Part shown: positions 22,942 to 36,503 of the stretch, piece by piece
Numbering within the stretch: the first letter of the stretch is position 1
Layout of the letters: each line of letters begins with the position of its first letter
Assembly: GCA_014905825.1 (NCBI GenBank)
Contig: JACGCN010000010.1
Location: 1,178,001 to 1,242,000 of the forward strand
Origin: Lyophyllum atratum
Taxonomy: Eukaryota; Basidiomycota; Agaricomycetes; Agaricales; Lyophyllaceae
Reading direction: 5' to 3'
Length of the DNA: 64,000 nucleotides
The notes under the pieces: model-generated
Databases searched by the model: none
Told to the model about the DNA's origin: nothing
Seen by the model: the letters and a program-made list of their open reading frames with translations, nothing else
Made by a program: the position numbers and the translations under genes

Positions 22942-25900
22942 TCAAACACGATACAGCCAGCCCACTTGCAAACCGGTCATTACGCGCAACGTTTCGGGGT
23001 ATGTGGTGTTGCTCTCGTTCAAAAGGCCAGCCAAGCGGCGACAGACAGGCATAGGGTAGGAAAGATATTCCGCTTGCGGAAAGCCAGGGTATTTGGTTAG
23101 AATACTACGACGAGTTAGCGTGTCAGTCTGAAGCTCAAACAAGGTGAAACAGGAATGATATTCACGACTTCAGGTCTGCTGTCCTCTCTGCGGGTGTCAG
23201 GATCTTGAAAAGTACTTTGGCCGCATGGATGTTGGCACTCTTTGCAATGGCATATGGGCTTGATGTGGTATAGGCAAGGCGGATGCTAGGTTTGAATAGC
23301 CAAACCTACAAAAAAGTAAGGTACGGCCAAAGTAAAAAGGGAATGTTTGACGGACAAGGATTCGAGGGAGCTCCTGCTCCTCGTCCAGAATGACAAATCT
23401 GTATGTCGCATGAGCTCGCACAAACTCGATCATGTCTTCCACTATGAACGCCGAAAGCGGTATCTTCAAGGGCCTAGATGAGGGTTCAACATGTCATCCG
23501 AACGACGAACTGGAGGCACATACTCGCTGGTCAGGCTAACAGGGCGGATTGCGTATTTGAGTAGCCTGAACACGGTCAGCTTCTCATCGTCCGTCGAATG
23601 GTCTTGGCATCGGCCAAGAACAGCGCCGCATAGACATCTAGCAAGTCGCCAATCTTCCCCAGGCTAAAGAAAGGGAGGGATAAGCCAAATGTTGCGATCA
23701 CGATACAGAAGATAAGAAAATAAAAATGTGCTCTCAATGGTAGCTCCCGTGACGTGTACCTCAGTGCACGAGAGTTGTTTGAGCGAGCAACCGAGCGCAG
23801 CATTTCTGCCGTACTCATTAATCTAGGACGCTTTGTATCAACCGATGTGCCGCTGTCTGCGCATCCGTCCACAATCGCCACATAGTGCAGGATCTTCCCG
23901 AAACCATCACGGGCTTCAGGATGTCACCAAACACCAGCAGAGAAAGCTTCCAAACACGAGACATACGGCCGCTGGTGGGTTCCCAGCGCCGGTCTTCTTA
24001 GTCGTCCCGAATAAAGACAAAGCTGAAACGGGGTGAAGAACCCACCTTCGGCTCCTCCGTGACGTGGAGATTATTCAGGGTCATGGAGGATCCCTCGAAA
24101 AGGATATAGCTCCCGCCAACGAGCGCCTGCCCTGGGTGTGGCCAGAACCCGCCCTTGCCTTGCTTGACGACTTGGTCGTGGAGTTTCTGGTCAGTGTGGC
24201 ACATCCAAGTGTCGACGAGCTCCTCCCAGTGCTCCGATGGCAGATCACGATACTCCCCAATCTTTGTAGACTGAACGAGAGGGAGCGAGCAGGATGCGCA
24301 AATAAACGAGGTAGGGCTGGCGGCGGAAAGTTGGGCTGCATCAAGGAGGGGAGGGGGGTCCTCGTTGGTTTCAGGAGAGGGGCGTGGCGCCAGAGTGGTC
24401 AGCTTGATCTCGTAATGACCGCTCTGCACTCTGACTTCCTGTTTTCCGGGAAGAGTCCGAGCCGGGAGCAGGAGGGGCAGAGATCTGCGTGGCCCACTAC
24501 TGATAATGAGGCGATCGCCACCCTCCGATTGGCTCTCAGGGAATGGTGGCATAACCGCTGCTTCGATATCGACCCCCGGCGTAGCACCAGTCACCGTAAA
24601 GAAGACTAAGACATGCTGCAGGTTTTCATGGTTCTCGGCGACGTAATTTACTTCAAAACCAACTGCGAGGGGGGAAAATTAATTCTAGTATGAGAGATGA
24701 AAGGAGATACGGAGTGCGTACCGTTCGGGACCGTCGGCAGGGCATTCATACCTCGTGATCGTGATCGAGAGTGCGATATGCTTAGGCCGCCGCTACTGCT
24801 GGAACCAGACTTGGAGGAGGAGGCCGATCGTAACCAAGACAAAGAAGGTGCGGACAAACTGCGATGCCTATGCCTTTTCTTTTCTTTCTGGGGAGGGATC
24901 TCAGAGATCTCCGCATTGTCTTCATCGAGAGGAGGTGGCGGTGATTCCTTGACGAATTCCGGAAGAGTGAGTAAAGCGCGTGGATCGGCGCGGATGGACG
25001 AAGTTGGAACAGATTCACGAATGAACTCAGGGAGACTGAGAAGCGCATTCGGGTTCTTGGTTCGCGTCGGCAGGATGGCATCTTGGCCATGGAGACGACC
25101 AGCGGCAGAATGATTGACCAGTTGCTCTACCAATGCATCTCTCTATGGAACAGTGTCAGACGGTACGTGTTTCGTAGAAACAGAGCAGCTCGGCGTACCT
25201 TAGCAATGTCCTTCTGACGTGCCTTCTCCAGCCGAGCAGGAAGTCCCCCTTCTAATATGACGCTTTGATTGCTCAGCGAACGCTCGGATGCTTTGCCCAA
25301 AAGTTCCAGCATAGCCTCCAATTCCTGGACATCTCCTTCCTTCTGTTTGCCGGAACGTGACTGCGGAGTTTGTGTAGCTTGTGTGCCTTCCCGGCTGGCC
25401 TTTTCCATCTGCGCCAGCTTTGACGATTTGAGTTCGACGCGTTGATTGTGCAGCTGTGGAGCGACAAGATACAGCCTGTCAATAGCCATTGCCACACCCT
25501 CCAAATCTAATCTCATCTTCTCGTCCATCTGTCGTGATGCGGTGATGGGGGAGTGAGGAGGATTCCGAGATTTGGAATCGATGGACGTTCGCACACCAGA
25601 CTCGTGGTATTCAGGGGGGGTGTCCAGCTCGTAGTCCTCAGGATCGTATTGTGGCGGAAGGCTGTCAAGCGGGAACCGAGAAAGACTTTCTGTACGCTCT
25701 TTGCACATCGCCACAACCTTTTCCAGGTCTTCGTCAATCTTGTTCCAAAGGAGTGCCGCCTCAACTACGAGGACAGGAGGTGCGCCGGGGCCAAGTATCT
25801 CTGGTTGAGTTGAGAGGCGTTCGACCTGCAAGCCACTGAGTTGACGCTTGAGCATAGCGAATAGGTCTGAGGGGCCGGCGGTGTCGCAGACGGGTTCCGC

Positions 25901-26582
25901 CGCGCCACTAAGGAGTTGCGATGAATTGGATTGGATTGTAGACAAACGGTGGATATGCGAAAGTAACGAAACCAGGGAATGTGCGAGAAGTGCGTCACCG
26001 GGCTCCAAAGAAGGCGATATTCCTTCGACCCGCGTGCGAAGTTCGTGTAACAACTGCGACTCTGTGGGGTTACCGGCGACCTCAATCATGTCGTCAATAA
26101 CTTCTCGGTTTCGGAGATTAGTGACGAGTGTCTGTAGTGCGGAGGATGATTCGGCAACCTCCTGTTCCGAAGTGGTGGAAGCCTGAGGGCTGGAGGGCAT
26201 GGAATGTCGCCGGTCTGGTACGATCGGATTCCATCTAGTTGGCATAGAGAGTAGGTTATTGAGAGTCATTAAGCAAGACTTTTGGACGTGTACGATCGAT
26301 GGCATGACCTCTTGCTAGAACATTATTGAACGACCGATCACTTTTTCAGCACGACTTGAATTGACGTCTCACCAGCACACTGTGGCTTTCAGAGGCTTGA
26401 ACATCTTCGGTTTCGGAGGCTCGGGAGGGCCCTGCCTGTGTGGCAACCAATTGGCTTGAAGCATCCCCTAGCTCTGGCGAATGAATAAGCTGGTTGCGCG
26501 GAAATGGAGCAGGAACTGCAGAAGTTAGGAGGGGCGTCGATGCAGGGCGTGAGAGTTGTTTCGGACGAGTCAGCGTTGCCAT
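22942..26582 (-). CDS. HECT-like E2-binding (UBE3D-type) protein with long N-terminal extension
   Basis: Eight exons (26582-26373, 26314-25199, 25142-24722, 24662-24046, 23663-23524, 23473-23356, 23305-23166, 23104-22942) sum to 974 residues in frame. The C-terminal half matches the HECT-like ubiquitin-conjugating-enzyme-binding family (PF09814, human UBE3D): CASCSLPL, YRDLPSEHWEELVDTWMCH, LVGGSYILFEGS, RCLCGAVLGRCQDHS, KIPLSAFIVEDMIEFVRAH, WLFKPSIRLAYTT and YPGFPQAEYLSYPM. The cysteine and His sites could bind zinc. The first 550 residues are unrelated, with Ser/Pro-rich and helical parts (PTRWNPIVPDRRHSMP, LEKARQKDIAKRDALVEQL) and a Ser-rich stretch. The role is probably in ubiquitin transfer or cyclin turnover, by family. 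Intron 4 (24045-23664) is 382 nt, far longer than its neighbours. Confidence 0.85.
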
Positions 26583-27463
26583 ACTCTTTGTAGGATTGGG
26601 TAGACTGGACTAGAGGGTCCGCTGGTGCCAATCCGGTATCTTCTGCAGCAAAATTAAATTGATTAGGCGAGTGGGCATGGTGCTGACTTACATTTTAATT
26701 CCGTAGTCGTATTTCACCGGACAGACGGGTCAGAATAATCATTCACGAGCTGCAGCCTGCCGTTGAAGGAGAGGGAACGAGATAAGTAGTCCGGCAAATT
26801 GGATTCGTCTTCCTGTGCTGATTGACACAGCTGACACAGCTGTCTTGCCCACCCTGATCTTCGATTCGGACTGACCACGGCCGTTGGAATACGTTGATCG
26901 GTATCCCCCTTGCAACAATGTCAACGCGTAGATTCTGAAATGAAACGGAGGAGGTCGAGGATGGGAGTCCGCTTGGCCAAACTTTTTAGGCTGGCGGAAA
27001 TTAATAATTATTATCAAACCTCGACCACGTGATGCTTTAAGATAGAGGCGCGCCCCTCCTCTCGCTGCACCGCTACATGTTTTACAAGTCATTGAACCAG
27101 GTAAAACATAAACAAAATATGGGAACAGGATTACCCACGACTTTGAGCTGGAGATATGGACATACTCCTGCTCAACGAGTTTTTAGACCCCAATTTTACA
27201 ATGCCATCACCGCGTTGATCAGACCCAAAGACCCTGCCGCATGTTGGCGCTTAAGCGACGATTTGGAAAGGACTTGGCCTTGTTCAGCTGCCACGACGTT
27301 TCGCCCTTCTGCACGACTCTCAACGACTTTGGACGATCTGCATTCGCCTTCGCAATCGATTTGGCTCATCCAACACGACTTTAACGCCCCTGCCGTGCTA
27401 CCAGGAATAAAAGAAAGCTTAGTTTGGTACCGAGAACTCTGCTACGACCCATAACGAATTACC
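26583..27463. promoter_or_regulatory. Divergent intergenic region
   Basis: An 881-bp gap between the UBE3D-type gene (minus) and the WD40 gene (plus). It should contain both promoters. The duplicated gctgacaca motif at about 26818-26838 is a small tandem repeat. I see no convincing coding exon; the open frame at 27077-27454 has no recognisable features. Confidence 0.4.
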
Positions 27464-30400
27464 ATGCCAGCCCATTTCCCGGTCGACCTCCCCGAGGCTT
27501 TGCCTCCAGGGGCGACGACGCCCAAACCTGCTCGAGCTGCATCCACGCTAAGCCGGAGGGAGACGATCTTGAGCTTGGTAGAGATGCTTCTGCAGGATAA
27601 TGACCCCGACCGAGGTGAATTCTCCCCCATTCCGCCGGAACGCTATCTTACAGATACGGCAGACGAAAAGATGCCCAGTTTCGAGGATGATAGGGACGTC
27701 CGTGAGTGCCCATGAATCTTTTCCGATCTGTCACACGATACGAATGTTCCGCCAGCCACGGTTGACGAACACCTTCAAGTTGTTGGCGCGGAGGGCTTCA
27801 ACAAATTCCAGCGGTAAACATCAGAGACTCGTCGTGAGACATCCTCTTACCATTCTCTTGCAGGCGAATCAACAACCTTGATAAGGAAGTAGGTTGATAG
27901 TTTTGCCCTTCAAGGACATACACGCGACGAACTAAACTTTATCCTCAGCTCCGAAACTTCGCGAATGCATCTCGCCAACTCGGAAGCTCGGTTGCAATTC
28001 TCTCCTCTGCCTTTCATCTCCGCGAACGTTTAGCGCAAATTCTGGTTTTGTACCGCCAAAACGCCTCCGACCTCTTTCCGCGGAAGATTGCACATATCAC
28101 TCGAGAAATCTCCCATGACCCTGGGCCGAAGGTCAAGCGTCGACGCCGGGGGAGAGTGGCGAAAGCCAAAGCACCTCCGCACGTCGCACGTCCGACTGTG
28201 AACGAGAATCTCGATCCCGAATTCTTTCCGGAACAGTTAGAGGCATTAGCCACAGACGTTGCCACCTTTCTGAACTGCTTGAATGAGTTCCCTGAATTTA
28301 CGGATGAGGCCGTCAATGCTTCTATTCGTTCATTTGAGGGCGACCTCAAGGTAGGGGTCCTAGTTTCGGTGTCAAAGATCGATCTCTGATGTTTTTCTTT
28401 TCCAGTATTGGGCTTCTTGTCTAAAAGAGTATACTGGTGAGGCTTCAAACCTATATCCTTGGACACATTAAAAATACTCATTCCAACATTGTAGGGCATT
28501 TCCGGTACCCTTCTGTGCAACGGTACATACACGACCTTTCAATAGAGATGGGAGAACACATAGACACCATCACATCAACTCTTTCCATGTTCATTGAAAT
28601 CGGTCAGTACCCTCAAAGTTCGACAGCTTTCATAGCTTGATGTCATGGCAGGTGTGCCTACTATCCGATTCGCACAGAAGCACGGAGCGACGAACCTTCT
28701 CAACCTTTCCACTGTCGCCACATTTTTCTCTGCCGTCACGGCAACAACTCTGCAGTTCTCGTTTGCGCTGCCCCATAAACCCTCCTCGGACGCTGTCAAC
28801 TGCTTTTGGTTTGCCTCTCTCGTGTTCAGCATTGCAGCTGCCGTAAACAGCTTGTTGGGTCTCACATGGAAACAGGCGATGTAGTACGTGGACATAACCT
28901 TCAAGAACTCGAATTTTCCAGATGCTGACTATTTTCGACTTATCTAGTCGTTCTCCAGGTCATCGCGTGCCCTGGTGGGTTTTGATCTGGATCAAGAGAT
29001 CACCACTCGTGTTCCTCGTCATGTCTGTCGCGTGTTTTTCTATCGGCCTTTGTTGCTTTGCATATGCTTCGGAACAGGTTTGTCCTGATCTTTCCCTCTT
29101 TTCCCTGCATTCCATATGTCTGACATGCACACGTAATGCCAGGCTGCTGCGACGTCAACTCTGACGACCGTTTTTACCGCATTTACATCCTTTGGTCTAG
29201 CTGCCGTCTCCGCGTGGTTCGCGTCCGAGAGATACATTTTCCTCCGACATCGGGGCAAGAAATGGCTCAGCGATGCGCTTATCGAATACAAAAACATGGT
29301 GATGAAACTCCCTGGCATGCAACGTACTCGGCGAACCCTGCACGCCATCGGAGATCGGCTGGGACAATGGGCCGATACCCTACACCGGCTCTCTTGCAAG
29401 GTACTCGGAATTGCGTATGCACACAGCAGCTCTTCGGAAGACAACGATGACGTTGAAGCCAGGCTTCCTACAGCCCAGAGCAACAACTTCTTCTCTGACG
29501 ATCCCACCTCCCCAACACGGCGACAGTCTGATATGATGAGCGAGCCTGCCAAGTCCCCGCTGTCGCCTAAAACCCTTACAGAGAAGGATGTACTCGCTAG
29601 TCCCGCCTCCCCTGGAAAGCAGCTCTGGAAAAACGCCGTTCGGAGCGTACAGATGCGTTCGGCGATAGCCTCACCCAACGGCATTACCATAGGGACACCG
29701 CGTGAACCCCATCGCCAACGGACAACTTCCTCGAACCTTACTGGCCACTATGGGGATCGGAAACGAACCGCCGCTGAAGAACCTGTCAGGGCTGTGTTGC
29801 GCTCCCGCGTTGGTGCGCTCCAGCCCAAGCTCAAGCAATTGGAAGCGACGCAAGACGTGGCAGCCCACCAAGCGCTTGTTCGGCACCTGCAATTTTCTCC
29901 CGATGGTAAATACCTGGCAACTTCAAGGTAGGAATAAGTTGTTTGGAACATGTATTCCAAGTCGCTCATCCGCTAACTCTAGTTGGGATCGGACTTCGGT
30001 GGTTTTCCGCGTTGGGGTGAGAACGCTTGTTTCTTCTTGGCAAAATACGCTCCTGACAAACCTCCGGTCCCAGGATCCTTTAATCTCTCATCGTATCCTC
30101 GCCCACGCACAAGGCTTTGTAGGACAAGTAGCTTGGTATGATGGTTGCATGTACAGTACCAAAACGACCAGTCTAACCGTTTCCGTTAGGTCTCCAACTG
30201 GAAATATGCTCTTAACAAAACTTGGCAGAGGTATCAAAGTCTGGACTGCGGAGGTGGGTTGATTGCAACATTGGTTGTTATCGTAAAGTAACACGCAGGA
30301 AATGCTGACTAGTTTCACCCTTTCTTTCTTAATCGCTGATTCGCAGGAGGGTGTTTGCAAAAAGACCATTGACCGCAAAACAGGCGTAGAAGCCATCGCT

Positions 30401-31829
30401 TGGTTCCCAGACGGAAAGAGTCGGTCACCATCTTTTACACCCCTTGGCTCATTTCTGATCGAATGATGACATAGCTTTCATCTCGGTTGAGGGAAGCGAT
30501 GTAACGAAACTGGTGCGTCCATCCTTCTGCGAATGTGTTAACCGTCCTGACCGGGATCTGCAGGACCTTAATGGCAATGTCAGTACCTCGACGCTTCCCG
30601 AAATCTGATTCGCTGATGATATCAACCTCTTCACAGATTCTCGAACAATACGACTTTGGCCGCATGAAGTTGCATGATGTCGCCGTCACACCAGACTCGC
30701 TACGGCTCATCGGTGTCGGGCCACTCTTAGAATCGCCTACTGGTCTACAACCAAGCAAATCCAGGGCAGAGAAGCGACTCGTTGGTGAGTTTGTGATTAC
30801 GCTCAGCTTACAACGCAGACTGAGAGAAAACCGCAGTGTACAACATGGAAACAAATCAGATCGAAAAGTACGTCAAGAACATTACCCTTCACTTTCCCAT
30901 CGGCTAATTGATGATTTTCAAGCCAAACACCAGTCCTCAATGACGTTAGGGATATCACAGTGGCCCAGACTCCACGAAGCGGCGTCATTGCTCTAATCAG
31001 CTACGAGAACAAGGTCAGGGTCACGGCACTCTTGGTAGCGACATACTCATCAATCTCATGGTAGGCCCCCCCTCAACTCTGGAAACTGGAGATGGTCAAG
31101 GATCGGGACAACAACTCCATTGTCACAGCAAGGCTTACGCTCAGGTTCGTCCCTTTCCCAACCAAGCCTGACACCCTCTAAGCTTGACGACAGGCACACA
31201 TACATGCCCAAGGTTCAGGTCGACTTCGCTGGGCCCAGCTACTTTGGGGGAAAGAACAACGAACTAGTCCTCTGTGCCGGGAAAGGTGGGTTGCTAACTA
31301 CGTCATTTCTTCCAATCACGTTATTTAGATTCTTCACACCGCAGCCGGGGACATTCATATCTGGGATCAGGAATCGGGTGCACTGCTCCATCATGTCCGG
31401 GGTCAAGTCCATGGCGGTGACTTGACCTGTATCGCATGGAATCACGCTGCTGAGAACCCTTTCATGTTCGCGACTGGAAGCCACGACGGGGCCGTTCGAA
31501 TATGGACAAAACGGTCTGATGAGCTGGAAGATGTGCACCCAGGCTCGATACTTCGGACACATTCTCCTTTCGAACTTACTGAACGGGAGAGGTCGGAAAG
31601 TGCCTTGACGCAACAAGACCGGAACTCTGACCACTCTCAAGAAGATGGCGGGACTCTGAACCGAAACCGCGGAGGCTCTACATCTCGACGTACGACGCCA
31701 GATACCATCGAACGACAAGATTCTACCCAAAATGTAACCGGCCCGTCGTTACGAGAACGCATTTTGGCCTACGCTGCTGCCCAACGCGCTGCGGAAGCCC
31801 AGGCAGAACAATCCCAGCCTGACACCTAA
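27464..31829 (+). CDS. WD40-repeat protein with N-terminal membrane region
   Basis: Twenty-one exons join in frame to 1073 residues. The N-terminal third is helical (LRNFANASRQLGSSVA, SIRSFEGDLKYWASCLKEY, HIDTITSTLSMFIEIG). Several hydrophobic segments follow (VATFFSAVTATTLQFSF; CFWFASLVFSIAAAV; SPLVFLVMSVACFSIGLC; AFTSFGLAAVSAWFA), predicting a membrane domain of about four spans. A Ser/Pro-rich linker leads to WD40 repeats: LVRHLQFSPDGKYLATSS with WDRTSVVF, QVAWSPTGNMLLT, AIAWFPDGK, GDIHIWDQESGALLHHV, and FATGSHDGAVRIW. The C-terminus is a Ser/Thr-rich tail ending in an Ala-rich helix. The layout slightly recalls WDR26/Gid7, but the membrane part does not; function is unassigned. It contains a 15-nt exon (30564-30578). 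Confidence 0.85.
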
Positions 31830-32372
31830 TGGGAGTCTGCAGTGTTCAGATGTCCAACTGGACGAGTACGCTTTTTTATGCTCATGCGATATCTATCCCG
31901 ATCTGGGGAGTTCATTTATTCAAAGGGAAATATGTAGCTTTTACGATATGTATCCATCTATAGTACTATCGACTTATCCACAAGCGTGGAATAAGTATGT
32001 TGATTGTGACTGTGCCCAATGTAATATGCTTGATTAATGTATATCCTCTTTACACATGTGAAGTCCTAGTCTCTCAAAAGTTTCTTCGGCGTCGTCTGCC
32101 GATGTTTCAACGGATAATAGACAAAAGGGCCGGTGTGTTCCTCAACGTCCAATCAACATTCAACACCGCGTTTGCGCGTCCTCGTCTTGGGAATATCTCG
32201 TCTGAAAGGGGTGCAGGTGGCGTCAACACAGAAGAACACGGCAGTTGCAATGGAATTCAGCGCAGAGTGATGGTAGGGGCCGTTCGAAGATTAGATGCAG
32301 ATAATCAGATGGTGGCTGTGTAACGTGCGACGCTTTGTTCACCTCCTCCTAACCTTACCCAAACCTTACCCC
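31830..32372. other. Intergenic
   Basis: 3' flank of the WD40 gene. Nothing recognisable until the duplicated segment begins at about 32373. Confidence 0.4.
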
Positions 32373-32415
32373 TCTATAACAGGTACTTGCAACAAAAACT
32401 CCTCGCTGCTTCGCG

Positions 32416-33693
32416 ATGACATTTACGGCGATTCCTCAAGACATCTTCAACTGCATCCTAGATGAACTTCCGAAGCACGATCACTTGACTCTAAAGGCAT
32501 GCTCTACGGTCGCTCGTTGTTTCGTAGGACCATGTCAGGCCCGACTCTTCCGAAAAGTCACCATCTCCACTCACAGAGGTCGATGTTGGAGGCTGCGAAA
32601 GGTCCTTGCACAAAGTCCACATATCGGACATTACATCCGGATCTTGATTCTGGAGCCCCGCAGGTCGACGCGAGCAGTGACTCAGACTGTTACTATCAGT
32701 TTCATCTTTTCCGAAGAAAGACTTCCACCGCTTCTTGACTTGCTCCCTATCAGCAGTTTGAGAGCTCTCCATCTAAAGATCCCTTCGGGAGAACCCAAGG
32801 CACTTATAGATTGGCAAAAATTCTCGCCCAAACTACAGGCCTTCTTCCTTCGTGCCTTGCAATCGCCGAACCTCAGCACGGTCGAGCTTGAACAGTGCCT
32901 TAGAGTCCCCCTTGTCATTTTCTCTCGCATAAGGCAGCTCAGAGAACTACTACTGCCAGGGTCCGAAGTCATCTACGCGGAACCCGTCCCCAGTGAACAT
33001 GACATCGCATTCGATAAACCTCGCATAGCCTCACTCTCGATGAGCGCCGGCCCACTTCAAAGATCACTTCTCAAAGACCTATCCTCCATGATGGACCTAA
33101 CTCAGCTGCAAGAGCTCATCTTGGACAACTTCGATGACGAAATATTCAGCAGTTTGGAACTAAGGAAACTGTGTGGCCCAAAGCTACAACGGCTCAGGTG
33201 GAAGGTCGAAGGCAATCTCCATGCTTCTCATTTTCGCAGTGCGTTGATACACCAGCCTTACGTTCTAGGTCCTCCATTAATGTGATCATCAGAGACACAT
33301 CAAATAAGCCTGAGTATCTCCCGACCTCTACGATCATTGGAGGTTTGTTTGGGTGTAAAAAGCTCAGTTTGGAGCCCAATCCCTTGGGCACTTCAGGCCT
33401 TGAGGTGTCTCATAATGCACCACAGCAAGACTGTCCTGCTCGAGGATCTCACTATAAGATATCTCGCTGAACCCAGGGATCCCGAGCAAATGCATCAGCT
33501 GTGGGATGGATTTGATGAGGTGCTTTCTGATCTTGAGCTACTTCCCTGTCTCAAGCGGGTCTTGGTCATCTGCGCGTGGGTCAACGACAACGAGATAGAT
33601 CCGAGGACGGAGCATAGGCTTCAGGAATTATACATTGGAATGATTTTGAAGAGTCTACCGCGCCTTCGCGCCCGGGGCGTCATATTCAATTGA
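32416..33693 (+). pseudogene. F-box gene copy A, interrupted by one nonsense codon
   Basis: The frame opens with the F-box core TAIPQDIFNCILDELPKHDH and runs 289 codons to a TGA at 33283-33285. The same frame then continues open for 135 more codons, from SSETHQISLSIS to SLPRLRARGVIFN. The intact inverted paralogue at 40471-41769 has a cysteine codon (TGT) at the aligned position, within PLMCSTDTHQ. The stop is therefore a single substitution, not a frameshift. The product could be a truncated F-box protein of 289 residues lacking the last third of the leucine-rich region, or the gene may be dying. Stop-codon readthrough is possible but not supported by sequence. Confidence 0.85.
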
Positions 33694-33991
33694 ATATGAC
33701 CGTGTGCACCCGAGTCGCCTATGGTTAGGACTCGGACAGACCAGTTACAGTGCGTATACTCATCAGAAGCTCCTGATCCCGTCTAAAACCATGTCCTCTT
33801 CCAGCATCACTGGACCAGTAGAACAAAATCAACGGGATGAACTTTCGGACTTCCATTGCCTTGTCGTGGTCCCACAAGCTACCTCCGGCTGTTCTCGTCT
33901 ATTCATACTCGATTTAAACTACTACCCAACACGAAATCGCTGAACAATTGAAAACATGATGCATGCATATGTTTCCACACAACCCAGTGGC

Positions 33992-35586
<1,595 letters not shown>

Positions 35587-36503
35587 TGCTGCTTGCTGGG
35601 TCCGGGAAACACTTTGAAGGACAGGATATGGTGATATGGGTTATCGTGCTTCATCGTGGGACGCAGTCTTTATACTCCATCTCAAGCCGTGGTTCGTAAG
35701 ACGGCAAGATGGTAATGGTCTTTGTAACTGTTCGAGTCATGACTGAGGGCAACAGTGACTATCACGATACCGGGGCCGTGTCTCCGAGGATATCTTTTCG
35801 TCGAGGTATTCAGAATCACCATCATCAATTGCCAGCAGGTTGAGATCAGGCCTTGATCAAATATAGACAATCTTTGCCAGGGTCTGCTACGAATGAGTAA
35901 GGCAGAGTAAGTCATCTATAACCTAAGGATGAGCGTGGCAGAGTATAGAACAAAACTGACATGGATGACCATGACCTGTGTAAAACGTTCCTGTCAGATG
36001 GTTAGAGATTTTGACAATGGCGAGGATTATCAAATAACGTATACGTTAACTAGCAATGAGCATGTCATCTGGGCCCGTCTGTCTAACAGCCTTTCCTCCT
36101 TTCGGCCTGCCGCACCGATAGATCTGAGCACGCCATGCACTGCGGTTCTGCGCCAAATATTGAGCCGTTGACGCGTCATTGGTGAGTAATCACTGCAACA
36201 CGGCAGGTGCACCCCCCCACTCTCAGTTGATGGATATACTCGTGGTGGATGTCCTTCATGGACAGGTAAGAGGCGAACGTTATTTCACGAATCTACTTCG
36301 TGAATCTGTTGGACATCTGGCATCATGACGTTGTTCGCGACTTTGAAACAAATTCGAAATCCTGCCTCCCTTTCATACAGCTCACATCTCGTACTACGCA
36401 GCACTATTTTGTACAATCTTTGCGATACTGCACACATTTCCGGACGCCGTCGCACTAGTCACAGTGTAAGGCTAACAGAAAGGGTAGATGAGAACAACGG
36501 TGG
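35587..36503. other. Intergenic
   Basis: Upstream of the Old Yellow Enzyme gene; no coding exon is recognised. A short inverted pair, acgaatctacttcgtgaatc, lies near 36285. Confidence 0.4.

Noticed and set aside
24399..25113. Plus-strand frames opposite the UBE3D-type gene
   Set aside because: They are antisense shadows of well-supported minus-strand exons.
22942..26582. Treating this region as three separate genes (22.9-23.5, 24.0-24.6 and 24.6-26.6 kb)
   Set aside because: Joined exons restore the conserved UBE3D-family blocks in order and the total is an exact number of codons, so one gene is the better model.
27077..27454. Open frame of 125 codons upstream of the WD40 gene
   Set aside because: No domain, no clear splice link to the following exon and overlap with the probable promoter. 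It is better explained by chance.
33283..33300. An intron that removes the TGA in F-box copy A
   Set aside because: The only nearby donor/acceptor pair (gtgatcatcag) is 11 nt, too short, and copy B is continuous there.
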